Assembly (NCBI RefSeq): GCF_000283655.1
Contig: NC_016623.1
Location: forward strand, 496,001-560,000
Direction: 5' to 3'
Origin: Azospirillum lipoferum 4B
GTDB lineage: Bacteria > Pseudomonadota > Alphaproteobacteria > Azospirillales > Azospirillaceae
DNA: 64,000 nucleotides
Position 1 is the stretch's first letter. The number at the start of each line of letters is the position of its first letter. The notes beneath the pieces are model-generated. The model was not told the DNA's origin and ran no database searches. It worked only from the letters and a program-made list of their open reading frames with translations. The translations under genes and the position numbers were made by a program. Shown piece after piece: positions 8,539 to 19,100 of this stretch.

Positions 8539-9183
8539 CTATTGGGCCTGCAGCAGCGCCGCCAGCCTGCCGGGCTTGGAGAAGAGGATTTCGGAATCGA
8601 GCTTCCGGCGGTGCGTGCCGTCGTCATACAGCAGGGTCGGCACCCCGTTTGCCCGGTAGGCGGCCATCAGCTGCCGGCCGCGCTCCACCCGCAGGGCATC
8701 GAAGACGGTCAGTTCCTCCGCCCCTTCGGCGAGCAGGGCCGCTGCCGTGTCGAGGCCAAGCCCGGCCAGGATGTCGGCCAGCGTCTCGACCGCCGTGATG
8801 TCCCGGCCATCCGCATAGCGGGCGGACTGGATGGCGGCGAGCGCCTGAAATTCCCGGTCGGCCGCGGTCATCGCCACCGCGGCGAGGGCGAGCGTCGCCG
8901 GCCCGCTGTCGAGCCGGCGCTGCCGGTCGGCGAGCACGCGGCTGCGGTAGAACTCGCCGAAGGGTTGGCCGGTCAACGCCTGGATGCGCTGGTCGTTCGC
9001 CCAGGCATGGGCGGCGAAAGCATCGTCCATCGGCCGGGCTCCGGCTCCCGAAAACAACCCGACCGGCAGCAGCTCCAGCGCAAGGTCGGCGACCGCCGCA
9101 AGCGGGGCGACGGCCGGCGAGGCGCCGTAGCACCAGCCGCACAGCGGGTCGAACAGATAGGTGACGGTTCTGGTCCGGCTCAT
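8539..9183 (-). CDS. DsbA/FrnE-like thioredoxin-fold oxidoreductase
   Basis: A 214-residue cytoplasmic protein (no signal peptide) with a CGWC active site at residues 15-18 in LFDPLCGWCYG and a cis-proline loop near the C-terminus (ANGVPTLL). The long helical insertion between them is typical of the DsbA-like/2-hydroxychromene-2-carboxylate isomerase superfamily. The redox-active CxxC argues for a disulfide or dithiol oxidoreductase rather than the isomerase, which uses Ser. It is the first gene of a two-gene minus-strand unit with the metallo-beta-lactamase-like gene and is divergent from a LysR gene 127 bases away, the classic arrangement for LysR control. Confidence 0.88.
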   Translation of the reverse strand: MSRTRTVTYLFDPLCGWCYGASPAVAPLAAVADLALELLPVGLFSGAGARPMDDAFAAHAWANDQRIQALTGQPFGEFYRSRVLADRQRRLDSGPATLALAAVAMTAADREFQALAAIQSARYADGRDITAVETLADILAGLGLDTAAALLAEGAEELTVFDALRVERGRQLMAAYRANGVPTLLYDDGTHRRKLDSEILFSKPGRLAALLQAQ

Positions 9184-9310
9184 GATTGCCCGCTCGGCTG
9201 AGGCTGATCGAATGAGCAGACCCTATCCGGCGGCGATTGTGCTGTATAGACGGCATGAAATGGACATATCGTATGCTGTTGACAAACAATCGGAGCCGGC
9301 CGGTCGGGCC

Positions 9311-10240
9311 ATGAGCGATCCCAGACACCTGAACCGCATCGCCTATTTCGCGGCGGTGGTCGAAACCGGCTCCTTCACCGCGGCGGCTGAACGGCTGGGG
9401 ATCACCAAGGCGGTGGTCAGCCAGCAGGTCGCCCGGCTGGAGGAGGAGGTCGGGACCACCCTGCTGGTCCGCACCACGCGCAAGGTCCGGCCGACCGAGG
9501 CCGGCATGGCGTTTCACCGGCGCTGCGTGGTGATCCTGCGCGAAGCCGACGACGCTTTCGCCGAACTGGCGGAGAGCGCGGCGGCACCGTCCGGCCTGCT
9601 GCGGCTGACGGCTCCGTTCGATTACGGCGTCTCGGTGGTCGTGCCGGCCATCGCCGCCTTCACCGCCGCCCATCCGGCCTGCCGGGCCGACATGGCCCTG
9701 TCCGACCAGTCGTTGGATCTCGTCGCCGGCAATTTCGATCTGGCCATCCGCGTCGGCTGGCTGGCCGACACCAGCCTGCAGGCCCGGCAATTCGGCAGTT
9801 TCCGCCAGTTGCTGGTCGGCACCCCCGCCCTGGCCGCAAGGCTGCACCGCGCTGCCGCTCCGGATGCCATCGCCGCATTGCCCTTCGTCGCCAACGCGGC
9901 GCTGCGCGACCCGCTGAACTGGCAGTTCACGTTCGCCGCCTCGCCGTCCTCGGCCGGCGAACGGCGCGGCGTGGCGCTGCGGGCCGCCATCGCCCTGGAT
10001 GCGACCTTCGCCGTCCGCGAGGCGGTGCGCCAGGGTGCGGGGCTGTCGGTCCTGCCGGATTATTGCGTGGCGGACGACCTCGCCTCCGGCCGGCTGGTTC
10101 ACATCCTCCCCGACTGGAGCCTGCCGTCGGGCGGGATCCATGCCGTCTTTCCGGCCGCCCGATTCCGTCCGACCAAGGTGCGCGCCTTCGTCGATCTGCT
10201 GACCGACCATGAACGGCGCCGGCGGAAAGCCGCGGACTGA
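9311..10240 (+). CDS. LysR-family transcriptional regulator, divergent from DsbA-like gene
   Basis: 309 residues from ATG 9311; upstream in-frame codons encode non-homologous sequence. The N-terminal winged HTH (about 1-60) shows HLNRIAYFAAVVETGSFTAAAERLGITKAVVS and RTTRKVRPTEAG. The substrate-binding domain follows, with LRLTAPFDYGVSVVVPAIAAF and the late GAGLSVLPDYCVADDLASG. It belongs to the CrgA/DmlR-like LysR group. The 127-base divergent region to the DsbA-like gene probably contains its operator. Divergent orientation suggests it regulates the DsbA-like/metallo-beta-lactamase-like pair and itself; the inducer is unknown. Confidence 0.9.
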   Translation: MSDPRHLNRIAYFAAVVETGSFTAAAERLGITKAVVSQQVARLEEEVGTTLLVRTTRKVRPTEAGMAFHRRCVVILREADDAFAELAESAAAPSGLLRLTAPFDYGVSVVVPAIAAFTAAHPACRADMALSDQSLDLVAGNFDLAIRVGWLADTSLQARQFGSFRQLLVGTPALAARLHRAAAPDAIAALPFVANAALRDPLNWQFTFAASPSSAGERRGVALRAAIALDATFAVREAVRQGAGLSVLPDYCVADDLASGRLVHILPDWSLPSGGIHAVFPAARFRPTKVRAFVDLLTDHERRRRKAAD

Positions 10241-10281
10241 CGGGGCAACGCCGCAGGTCGACAGGAAACGACAGCGCTGCG

Positions 10282-10331
10282 GCAAAATTTTGCTGGATCG
10301 TTCGTCCGGTCAGCAATCTAATATGTCTGAC
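10282..10331. promoter_or_regulatory. Short dyads upstream of GMC oxidoreductase
   Basis: The 121-base gap before the oxidoreductase contains a perfect 12-bp palindrome GCAAAATTTTGC (10282-10293). A second dyad is GTCAG (10309-10313) with CTGAC (10327-10331). AT-rich dyads of this size in an otherwise GC-rich background are good operator candidates; no regulator can be assigned. Confidence 0.35.
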
Positions 10332-10361
10332 AAATCGATAAATCCCCCGGGAGGGAAGCGG

Positions 10362-11999
10362 ATGGCGGACGTGCTCGATTTCGGCAGCTTCGACTACATC
10401 ATCGCCGGCGGCGGTACGGCCGGCTGCGTGCTGGCAAACCGGCTGTCGGCCGATCCGGACGTCTCGGTCCTGCTGCTGGAGGCCGGGGGCAAGGACAATT
10501 GGGTGTGGCTGCACATCCCGGCCGGCTACCTGTTCTGCATCGGCAATCCGCGCACCGACTGGTGTTTCAAGACGGAGGCGGAGGCCGGGCTGAACGGCCG
10601 GAGCATCCACTATGCCCGCGGCAAGGTGCTGGGCGGCTGTTCGTCGATCAACGGCATGATCGCCATGCGCGGGCAGGCGCGCGATTACGACGAATGGGCC
10701 GCCATCACCGGGGATTCCCGCTGGAGCTGGAAGGAGGTGCTGCCGGTCTTCAAGGGCAGCGAGGATTACTGGCGCGGCGCCGACGAGATGCATGGCAGCG
10801 GCGGCGAATGGCGGGTGGAGCGGCAGCGGCTGCGCTGGGACCTGCTGGACCGCTTCGCCGAGGCGGCGCAGCAGGCCGGCATCCCGCGCTCCGACGATTT
10901 CAACCGCGGCGACAATTTCGGCGTCGGCAGCTTCGAGGTGAACCAGAAGGGCGGCATCCGCTGGAGCGCGGCCAAGGCCTTCCTGCGCCCGGCGCTCGAC
11001 CGGCCGAACCTGAAGCTCGCCATCGAGGCGGCCATCGACAAGGTGGAGATCGCCGACGGCCGCGTCACCGGAGTCCGCTTCACCGTGAAGGGGGAGCCGG
11101 CGCGGGCGACCTCACGGATCGAGACGGTGCTGGCGGCGGGAGCCATCGGCAGCCCGGCGATTCTCCAGCGCTCCGGCATCGGGCCGGCGGAGCATCTGAA
11201 GAAACTCGGGATTCCGGTGGTGCTGGACGCGCCCGACGTCGGCGCCAACCTGCAGGACCATCTGCAGCTGCGCATGATCTACAAGGTCGATGGGGTGCTG
11301 ACGCTGAACAAGCGGGCCGGCAGCCTGTTCGGCAAGGCGATGATGGGGCTGGAATATGCCCTGTTCCGCAAGGGACCGCTGACCATGGCGCCCAGCCAGC
11401 TCGGCGTCTTCGCCAAATCCTCGGCGGAGATGGAGACGGCCGACCTGGAATACCATGTGCAGCCGCTGTCGCTGGAGAAGTTCGGCGATCCGCTGCACGG
11501 CTTCCCGGCCTTCACCGCCAGCGTCTGCGACCTGCGCCCGGCCTCGCGCGGCTGGACGCGGATCACCGCGGCCGACCACCGCGAGAATCCGGCCATCGCC
11601 CCCTGCTACCTGTCCGATCCGGCCGACCGGGCGAAGGCGGCGAAGGCGCTGGCGCTGACCCGCCGCATCGTCGCGCAGCCGGCGCTCGCCCCCTATCATC
11701 CGCAGGAATACAAGCCCGGCCCCAGCTTCCAGACCGAGGAGGAGCTGGCGCGCGCGGCGGGCGACATCGGCACCACCATCTTCCATCCCGTCGGCACCTG
11801 CCGGATGGGCGGCAAGGACGACGCCACCGCCGTCACCGATGCGGAGATGCGGGTGCGGGGCGTGAGCGGGTTGCGGGTGATCGACGCCTCGGTGATGCCG
11901 ACCCTGACCTCGGGCAACACCAACACGCCGACGGTGATGATCGCCGAACGCGGCGCCGCCCTGATGCGGGCGGACCGCCGCGCGGCGTTGCGGGGGTAG
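10362..11999 (+). CDS. GMC-family FAD-dependent oxidoreductase (choline/alcohol dehydrogenase-like)
   Basis: 545 residues. FAD-binding Rossmann motif IIAGGGTAGCVLANRL near the N-terminus, GMC signature 1 around GKVLGGCSSINGMIAMRG, signature 2 GAIGSPAILQRSGIGP, and the C-terminal catalytic region FHPVGTCRMGG followed by DASVMPTLTSGNTNTPT. The family oxidises alcohols (choline, aliphatic or polyethylene-glycol-type) to aldehydes with FAD. Start ATG 10362 is favoured by GGAGGGAAG a few bases upstream; the frame could begin at ATG 10323 with 13 extra residues. A betaine pathway is not supported because no betaine-aldehyde dehydrogenase is adjacent, so substrate remains open. Confidence 0.9.
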   Translation: MADVLDFGSFDYIIAGGGTAGCVLANRLSADPDVSVLLLEAGGKDNWVWLHIPAGYLFCIGNPRTDWCFKTEAEAGLNGRSIHYARGKVLGGCSSINGMIAMRGQARDYDEWAAITGDSRWSWKEVLPVFKGSEDYWRGADEMHGSGGEWRVERQRLRWDLLDRFAEAAQQAGIPRSDDFNRGDNFGVGSFEVNQKGGIRWSAAKAFLRPALDRPNLKLAIEAAIDKVEIADGRVTGVRFTVKGEPARATSRIETVLAAGAIGSPAILQRSGIGPAEHLKKLGIPVVLDAPDVGANLQDHLQLRMIYKVDGVLTLNKRAGSLFGKAMMGLEYALFRKGPLTMAPSQLGVFAKSSAEMETADLEYHVQPLSLEKFGDPLHGFPAFTASVCDLRPASRGWTRITAADHRENPAIAPCYLSDPADRAKAAKALALTRRIVAQPALAPYHPQEYKPGPSFQTEEELARAAGDIGTTIFHPVGTCRMGGKDDATAVTDAEMRVRGVSGLRVIDASVMPTLTSGNTNTPTVMIAERGAALMRADRRAALRG

Positions 12000-12018
12000 A
12001 GGAATTAAGGCAGCGAGA

Positions 12019-12092
12019 AAGCCCTTCTCCCCTTGCGGGGCGGGATCGGCCAAACGCCAACGGCGTTTTGCCGATCCGCGGGTTGGGATGAG
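12019..12092. repeat. Palindromic repeat copy B, left part (interrupted by IS110)
   Basis: Begins AAGCCCTTCTCCCCTTGCGG like copies A and C and ends GGGTTGGGATGAG exactly at the IS junction. It differs from the other copies by an extra nested hairpin at 12043-12077: a 16-bp stem with one mismatch and a 3-base loop, made of GGATCGGC/GCCGATCC plus AAACGCC/GGCGTTT. The right part of the same repeat resumes at 13247. Confidence 0.8.
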
Positions 12093-12104
12093 CAACTGTC
12101 TTGT

Positions 12105-13245
<1,141 letters not shown>

Positions 13246-13246
13246 A

Positions 13247-13331
13247 GGGGTGCGGCGGTCGCAGACCGTTGGAAATATTGGGTTTGCAACCCCTCACCCC
13301 AACCCCTCTCCCGCGCGGGGAGAGGGGCTTT
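13247..13331. repeat. Palindromic repeat copy B, right part
   Basis: Resumes GGGGTGCGGCGGTCGC after the IS and ends with the right arm ACCCCTCACCCCAACCCC... to GAGGGGCTTT, matching copies A and C. The inner hairpin is changed (GCGGTCGCAGACCGT) relative to the GCCGAAGGC version in the other copies. Confidence 0.8.
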
Positions 13332-13365
13332 CGCAGCCGGCCGGACCGCATCGCATTTTCCCGAT

Positions 13366-15021
13366 TCACCGCGCCGTGCTGTAGACGCCGTGGATGCCGA
13401 ACTCCACCGGCTGGCCGGTGAGGTGGCGGGTCAGCAGGGTGGCGACCTCGGCGGCGGCCGGCTTGCCGTCGAGCGCCGCGAGGTCCCGCTGCAGCGCCGC
13501 CATCGGCTTGGTCGAGGCGATGGCGAGGAAATGGTCGGCGCCGAAGGGCGGCTCCACCGTCAGGGCCAGCCGGTAGGGGCCGCCCTTGGGGATCTGCGCC
13601 GGGTCGTTGCGCTCGGCCAGCGGATAGAGATAGTTGACCGTCCCGTCGGCGGCGAGATTGATCAGGGTGAAATAGGTGCCGCTGTTGCCGCGGATGTCGA
13701 GCGAGACCGTCTCGCCCTGGCGGTAGTTGCGGTCGCCCGGCTCCAGCGCCAGGGCCAGCGAGCGGTCCTGCGCCGCCGCCTTCAGCCGCACCACCAGCGA
13801 CCATTTGTCGACCACCCCCTGCACCCGCCGCCGGGTTTCCGGCGCCATCGGGTCGCCGGCGATGCTGGCCAGCACGTCGCCCATCGTGCTCACCACATCG
13901 CCGGTGGCGCTGTCCCAGACCAGGGCGGGATCGTCCTTGCCGGCCATCTCGATGCCGGAAAGACCGGCGGCCAGAGTCTTCACCGCCGCCGGCTTGGCCA
14001 GGATGCGCAGCGGGACCGGGCCGGCGGCGGGCAGCAGGGACGGCGGCTTCGGCCTGGTGGCGACCGGGTCGATCAGCGGAAGCTCGCCACGGCCGCGCGG
14101 CTGGACCTGAGGGTGCTGCTTGCCTTCCAGAGCCATGCGGACGGCGCCGCGGATGTGCGTCTCAAGCTCCCCCTTGGTGACGATGCCGTCGTTGTCGCGG
14201 TCGGCCTGCCCGCGCAGCGCGTTGGCGAAGGCCCAGCTCAGCGCGCCGCGCGGCTTGCGGTCGATCATCACCTCGGGCGCCAATTCATGTTCGGCGACGG
14301 CGGCGAAGAAGGTGACGTGCGGCTGGTCGTCCGCTTCCGCCTGCAGCGCGGCGCGGGTGGGCGGGGGCAGGGCGTCGTCCTCGATACGGTCGACCGGCGC
14401 GCCGTCGATCTTGGCCGCCCGCGTGCCCAGCATGCCGGCGCGGTCGTCGAAGCCGCGGGTCATGGTGCCGGAATGGCAGGAATCGGAGACGAAGATCACC
14501 CGACGCGGGGCGGCTTCCTTCAGCAGCACGGCGATCTCGTCGTCGGTCAGCCGCTGGGCGGTGCCGGGGCCGCGCGGGGCGAAGTCGGCCAGCACCAGGA
14601 ACTCGTCCATGCCGTCGACCTCGCTGCCGCGCACACGCTCCGGTTGCTGTGCGCCATGGCCGGCGAAGGTCAGCACCAGGGTCGAGTCGGGGGAGGTCTC
14701 GGCGATCAGCTCCCGCCAGGCCGTTATGATGCGGCTGCGCTCCGCCTCGCCGTCGATGAACAGGCGACGTTTCCTGACGCCAAGGCCCTTCAGCGCGGCG
14801 TCGATGTCGCGGGCGTCGTTGACGGCGCCCTGCAGCGGGTTGATCCGCGTGTAGCGGTCGATTCCGATCACCAGCGCCGCGATCTCCGCCCGCGCCGGGC
14901 TTGCGGTCGCGGTCAGGGTCGCCCCGGCGGCAAGACCGGCAGTCAGGCCGACCCTCAGGCACGCTCTCAGGCAGGCAAACCCCATCGCGGCGATCCGGTG
15001 CCGCATTCTTCCGAACATCAT
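13366..15021 (-). CDS. Exported caspase-like (peptidase C14) protein with EF-hand-like loop and DUF4384-like C-terminus
   Basis: 551 residues. A signal peptide covers residues 1-45 (ends ASPARA), so the protein is periplasmic or exported. The caspase fold follows from AALVIGIDRYTRINPLQGAVNDA; the catalytic dyad is His122 in LTFAGHGAQ and Cys182 in FVSDSCHSGT. At 274-285 there is a consensus EF-hand calcium loop (DRDNDGIVTKGE). From about residue 430 the sequence YRQGETVSLDIRG...TVNYLYP matches DUF4384, a domain often joined to caspases and T6SS-linked kinases. It is transcribed away from the T6SS-side genes, with 229 bases to the divergent lipoprotein gene. Acidic or basic P1 preference cannot be told. 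Metacaspase-like calcium dependence is a reasonable inference from the loop. Confidence 0.88.
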   Translation of the reverse strand: MMFGRMRHRIAAMGFACLRACLRVGLTAGLAAGATLTATASPARAEIAALVIGIDRYTRINPLQGAVNDARDIDAALKGLGVRKRRLFIDGEAERSRIITAWRELIAETSPDSTLVLTFAGHGAQQPERVRGSEVDGMDEFLVLADFAPRGPGTAQRLTDDEIAVLLKEAAPRRVIFVSDSCHSGTMTRGFDDRAGMLGTRAAKIDGAPVDRIEDDALPPPTRAALQAEADDQPHVTFFAAVAEHELAPEVMIDRKPRGALSWAFANALRGQADRDNDGIVTKGELETHIRGAVRMALEGKQHPQVQPRGRGELPLIDPVATRPKPPSLLPAAGPVPLRILAKPAAVKTLAAGLSGIEMAGKDDPALVWDSATGDVVSTMGDVLASIAGDPMAPETRRRVQGVVDKWSLVVRLKAAAQDRSLALALEPGDRNYRQGETVSLDIRGNSGTYFTLINLAADGTVNYLYPLAERNDPAQIPKGGPYRLALTVEPPFGADHFLAIASTKPMAALQRDLAALDGKPAAAEVATLLTRHLTGQPVEFGIHGVYSTAR

Positions 15022-15250
15022 ATTTCTCCCGGGTAGCCGTGCCTCAAAGGCTACAGGCCGAAAAATTGGATAAAAGGCCGCACGAATTGGTAGTAATGCC
15101 CCCTTCCGTTACAGTTGTTGCTGTGGCAGCGTTGCGGCGGGTCCTGATCGGCTGCGGGGTGCGCCCACTGAGGGGGTGGTCCGGACGACCCGGAGTTCTG
15201 GATCCGATCGAAATATGTCTTGAACATAAATGCAAACGGGAATCCAGGTC

Positions 15251-16057
15251 ATGCGAAGCAACCGTGCCAAGGCAAGCCTCGTCTCGCTCACCATCGTCGC
15301 CATGGCGCTCAGCGGCTGCGTGACCACGCAGACGGATCGCATCGGCGCCAACGATGGCACCGACGCCTGCTACCAGTACCGCGTCGCGCTCGATTCGACC
15401 GGCAACTACTATGCCGAGGACATGCTGAAGGGCGCCGCCATCGGCGCCGGTGTCGGCGCGCTGACCGGTGCCATCGCCGGCGGCAACATGAAGAGCGCGC
15501 TGATCGGCGCCGCTGCCGGTGCTGCGCTGGGCACGCTGGGCGGCTACTGGAACTCCAAGATGCAGCAGGGCCGCGATCAGGCGATCCTGGGCGTGATGAC
15601 CGACCTGGACACCGAGAACCAGAACCTGAACCGCACCCAGGTGGCGATGGACCAGCTGGTGAACTGCCGCCGCGCCGAGATCGCCCGCGTCAAGGCCGAC
15701 TACAAGGCCAAGCGCATCGGCAAGCCGGAGGCCGAGCAGCGCCTGGCGCTGATCCGCAGCCAGCTGGACAAGGATTACGCCATCGCCAGCAGCATCAACC
15801 AGAACATCGTCAAGCGCCGCGACGAGTATCTGGTCGCCGCCGACAGCATCGAGCCGGGATCCGCCGAGAAGATCCGCACCAAGACCGCCGTCAAGGAGCA
15901 GACCAAGAAGAAGCCGGCGAAGCAGACCGCGTCCACCCCGGCCTCCCAGGTGGTCGAGCGCACCAACACCGCGTTCGTGACGTCGGAGCGCATCAACGCC
16001 ACCACCGGCAGCATCCAGCAGATCGCCCAGAAGGAAGCGACGCTGGACGCCGTCTGA
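15251..16057 (+). CDS. Glycine-zipper lipoprotein
   Basis: 268 residues from ATG 15251. A lipobox MALSGC directly after a hydrophobic signal (VSLTIVAMALSGC) predicts lipid attachment at the Cys. A glycine-zipper stretch follows (KGAAIGAGVGALTGAIAGG then SALIGAAAGAALGTLGGYW), typical of outer-membrane-associated proteins that insert or oligomerise through Gly-x-x-x-Gly packing. The rest is a long charged helical region (TENQNLNRTQVAMDQL; EAEQRLALIRSQLDKDYA), probably coiled coil. It sits between the two caspase genes at the head of the T6SS block. It does not look like TssJ, whose beta-sandwich fold lacks a glycine zipper. Role unknown. Confidence 0.85.
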   Translation: MRSNRAKASLVSLTIVAMALSGCVTTQTDRIGANDGTDACYQYRVALDSTGNYYAEDMLKGAAIGAGVGALTGAIAGGNMKSALIGAAAGAALGTLGGYWNSKMQQGRDQAILGVMTDLDTENQNLNRTQVAMDQLVNCRRAEIARVKADYKAKRIGKPEAEQRLALIRSQLDKDYAIASSINQNIVKRRDEYLVAADSIEPGSAEKIRTKTAVKEQTKKKPAKQTASTPASQVVERTNTAFVTSERINATTGSIQQIAQKEATLDAV

Positions 16058-16146
16058 TCGGTGCGGTCGGATGACCTGACCGGCGGCGGTCTTTCGCAGA
16101 GGATGCGCGGGACCGCCGCCGGACGACACCAGTGCAAGCGGAACGG

Positions 16147-19100
16147 ATGATGGCCGGCTGTCTCTCTCGCCTGAACGCGCGCCTGCGGCGCGGCGCTCTT
16201 TCCGTCGTCCTGCTGGGCGTACTCCTCTGCGGTGCGGCGGTGACGTTCGCGGCCCGGCCGGTTCTGGCGGCCGATGCGTCCACGGGGGCGTTCCTGCGGA
16301 TCGAGACCGGCGGCCACACCGCCCGCGTCAACCGGCTGGCCAGCGACGCGCAGGGCCGGCTGATCGCCACCGTGTCCAACGACAAATCCCTGCGCCTGTG
16401 GGCGCGCGACGGCGGGGAGCCGCTGGGCGTCCTGCGCGTGCCGATGGAGGCGGGGGACGAGGGTGCGCTCTATGCCGTGGCCCTGTCGGCAGACGGGTCG
16501 CTGGCTGTCGCCGCCGGCAACACCGGGGCGAGCTGGGGCGACGGCGTCACGCTCTATCTGTTCGACGTCAAGGCACAGCGGCTGAAGGCCCGGCTTCCGG
16601 GACAGCCGCAGGTGCTGAACGACCTCGCCTTCTCGCCAGACGGGCGCTTCGTCGCCGGGGCCTTCGGCGGCACCGCCGGCATCCGGGTGTGGGACAGTTC
16701 CAGCTTCAAGCTGGTCGCCGAGGACGCCGCCTATGAGGCGCGGGTGTCGGCGCTGGCCTTCGCGCCCGACGGGCGGCTCGCCACCGCGTCCTTCGACGGG
16801 AATGTCCGTGTCTACGATACCGCCTTCAAGCCGAAGGCCAAGCGCAAGCCGGGCAAGGGCCTGCCCTATTCTGTCGCCTTCTCGCCGGACGGGGCGCTGC
16901 TGGCGGTCGGCTATGCCGATCGGGCGCAGGTCGACGTGCTGGCCGCCGCCGACCTGAAGACGCGCCACACCGCCAAGGCCACCGGCGTCACCGGCGGCAG
17001 CTTCGCCGCGGTCGCCTGGGACGGGACGGCGCTGGTCGCCGCCGGCACCGCGACGCTGGACGGCAAGCACAACGTGGTGCGGCGCTGGGCCGATGCCGGC
17101 AAGGGTGCCTACACCGACACGCCTGCCGCGCGCGATTCCGTGACCCATCTGCTGGCCCTGCCGGGCGGCGGGGTCGCCTTCGCCGCCGCCGATCCGGGAT
17201 GGGGCGTGATCGACCCGGCCGGCCGGCTGCAGTTCGCCCGCATGGGCGACGTCGCCGACTATCGCGACATCCATCTCGGCCGCTTCGGCCTGTCCGACGA
17301 CGGGCTGGTGCTGGAATTCGGCATGGAGCAGGGCGGCCGGCGGCCGATGCGCTTCGACGTGCTGGCCCGCAGCCTGACCCCGGCGCCGGATGCGCAGCCC
17401 GGCCTCGCCCGGCCGGCGGCGGAAGGTCCCGGGATCGGCGTCACCGACTGGCGCAACACCCCCAACCCCAAGGTCAACGGCCAGCCGGTGAAGCTGGACA
17501 GCGGCGAATGGGCGCGCAGCGCCACCGTGCTGGGCCGGCAGCGCCGCGTCCTGCTGGGCGGGGAGTTCAGCCTGCGCCTGCTCGATTCCGCCGGGGCGGA
17601 GCTTGCCCGCGCCGAGGTTCCGGCCGCGGTGTGGGGCGTCGTCGCGTCGGCCGACGGGAGCGTCGCGGTGGCGGCGCTGGGCGACGGCACGCTGCGCTGG
17701 TACGCGCTGTCCGGCGGTTCCCGTCCGCTGGAGGAGCTGGCGGCGCTGTTCCCGCACCGCGACGGCCGCCGCTGGGTCCTGTGGACGCCGGAGGCCTTCT
17801 TCGACCATTCCGAGAGCGGCGGAGAGACCTTGGTCGGCTTCCACCTGAACGACCCGAAGAAGAAGGGTCTCCAGTGGGTCGAGTTCAAGCAGGTCTACCG
17901 CGTGTTCAACGCCCCGGAACTGGTGCGCTCCAAGCTGCAGCAGACCGGTCAGGCCGAGATCGCCGCGCGCCTGTCCGCCATCGGCGACATCCGCCGGCTG
18001 ACCCAGAGCCGGCCGCAGGTGACCCTGCTGGACTATTGCACCGTGCCCGCCGCCAGCCGCGGCCTGGCGCTTGGCACCGGCGCCACGGAGTCGGCGGCTC
18101 CCACTCCCGCTCCCGTCCCGACGCCGCCGGCCGCCGAAACCTGCCACCCGCTCGACATGACGCCGGTCAGCCGCGCCTTCGCGCGCGCCAAGCAACCGGC
18201 GCCGGCCGTCCAGGCGGCTGCACCCGCTGCGGCATCCGCCAAGCCGGTGCCGCAGACGCCGGAGCTGGAGGTCGCGGCGGAACAGCCGCGCCTTTCGGTC
18301 ACGCTGCCGGAGGGCATCGGCGCGGTGCGGCTGCGCTACCGGCTGGCCGACACCGGCGGCGGCATCGGGTCGGTCGACCTGTTCCTCAATGGCCGCAACG
18401 TCAGCGGCCAGGACAAGTCCCGCGCCTTCGCCCGCGCCAAGGAACCTGCCGCCGCCGCGCAGCCTGCCAATCCGGCGCCGGCGGCGGCCGATGCCCCGAA
18501 AGACGCCGGCAAGGACCAGCCGCCGACGGAGGAGCGCGTCAGCACCGTCCGTCTGGATCCCGGCAGCAACCGGGTGCAGATCCGCGCCTTCAACGGCAGC
18601 GACGCGATCTATGAGCGGTCGCCGCTGGTCGATTTCGTGCTGCCCAAGCCGGCGGCCACCGCCGACGCGACGACGGCGGCCGACAAGACCGAGCGCGCCG
18701 CACCGGGCAAGCCGCGGCTGATCGCCTTCGTCGTCGGCATCGACAAATACCGGCCGGAGGGCACGCAGCTGAGCTTCGCCCGCGCCGACGCCTCCTCCTT
18801 CGCCGAGACGCTGAGCGGCCGGGTTCCCGCCGACTACGACCGGGAACAGTCGCTGGCGCTGTCGAAGGCGCTCTATGACGAGGAGGCAAGCCGCGACGCC
18901 GTGATCGCCGGGCTGGAGGACATCGCCGCCGTCGCGCGGGAGGAGGACACCGTCGTCCTCTACCTCGCCGGCCATGGCGTGATCGTGCCGTCGCCGAAGG
19001 ACCCGTCGGTCAAGCTCTATCACTTCATCACCCAGAACGTGACCGCCGCCACGCCGCAGGCGATTGGCGAGCAGGGGCTGTCGGAGAAGGAGCTGAACCG

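Noticed and set aside
10362-11999. GMC oxidoreductase considered as choline dehydrogenase BetA of a betaine operon
   Set aside because: No betB or betI neighbours, and the signatures are shared by many alcohol-oxidising GMC enzymes.
15251-16057. Lipoprotein considered as TssJ
   Set aside because: It has a glycine zipper and a long helical region, not the small beta-sandwich of TssJ.
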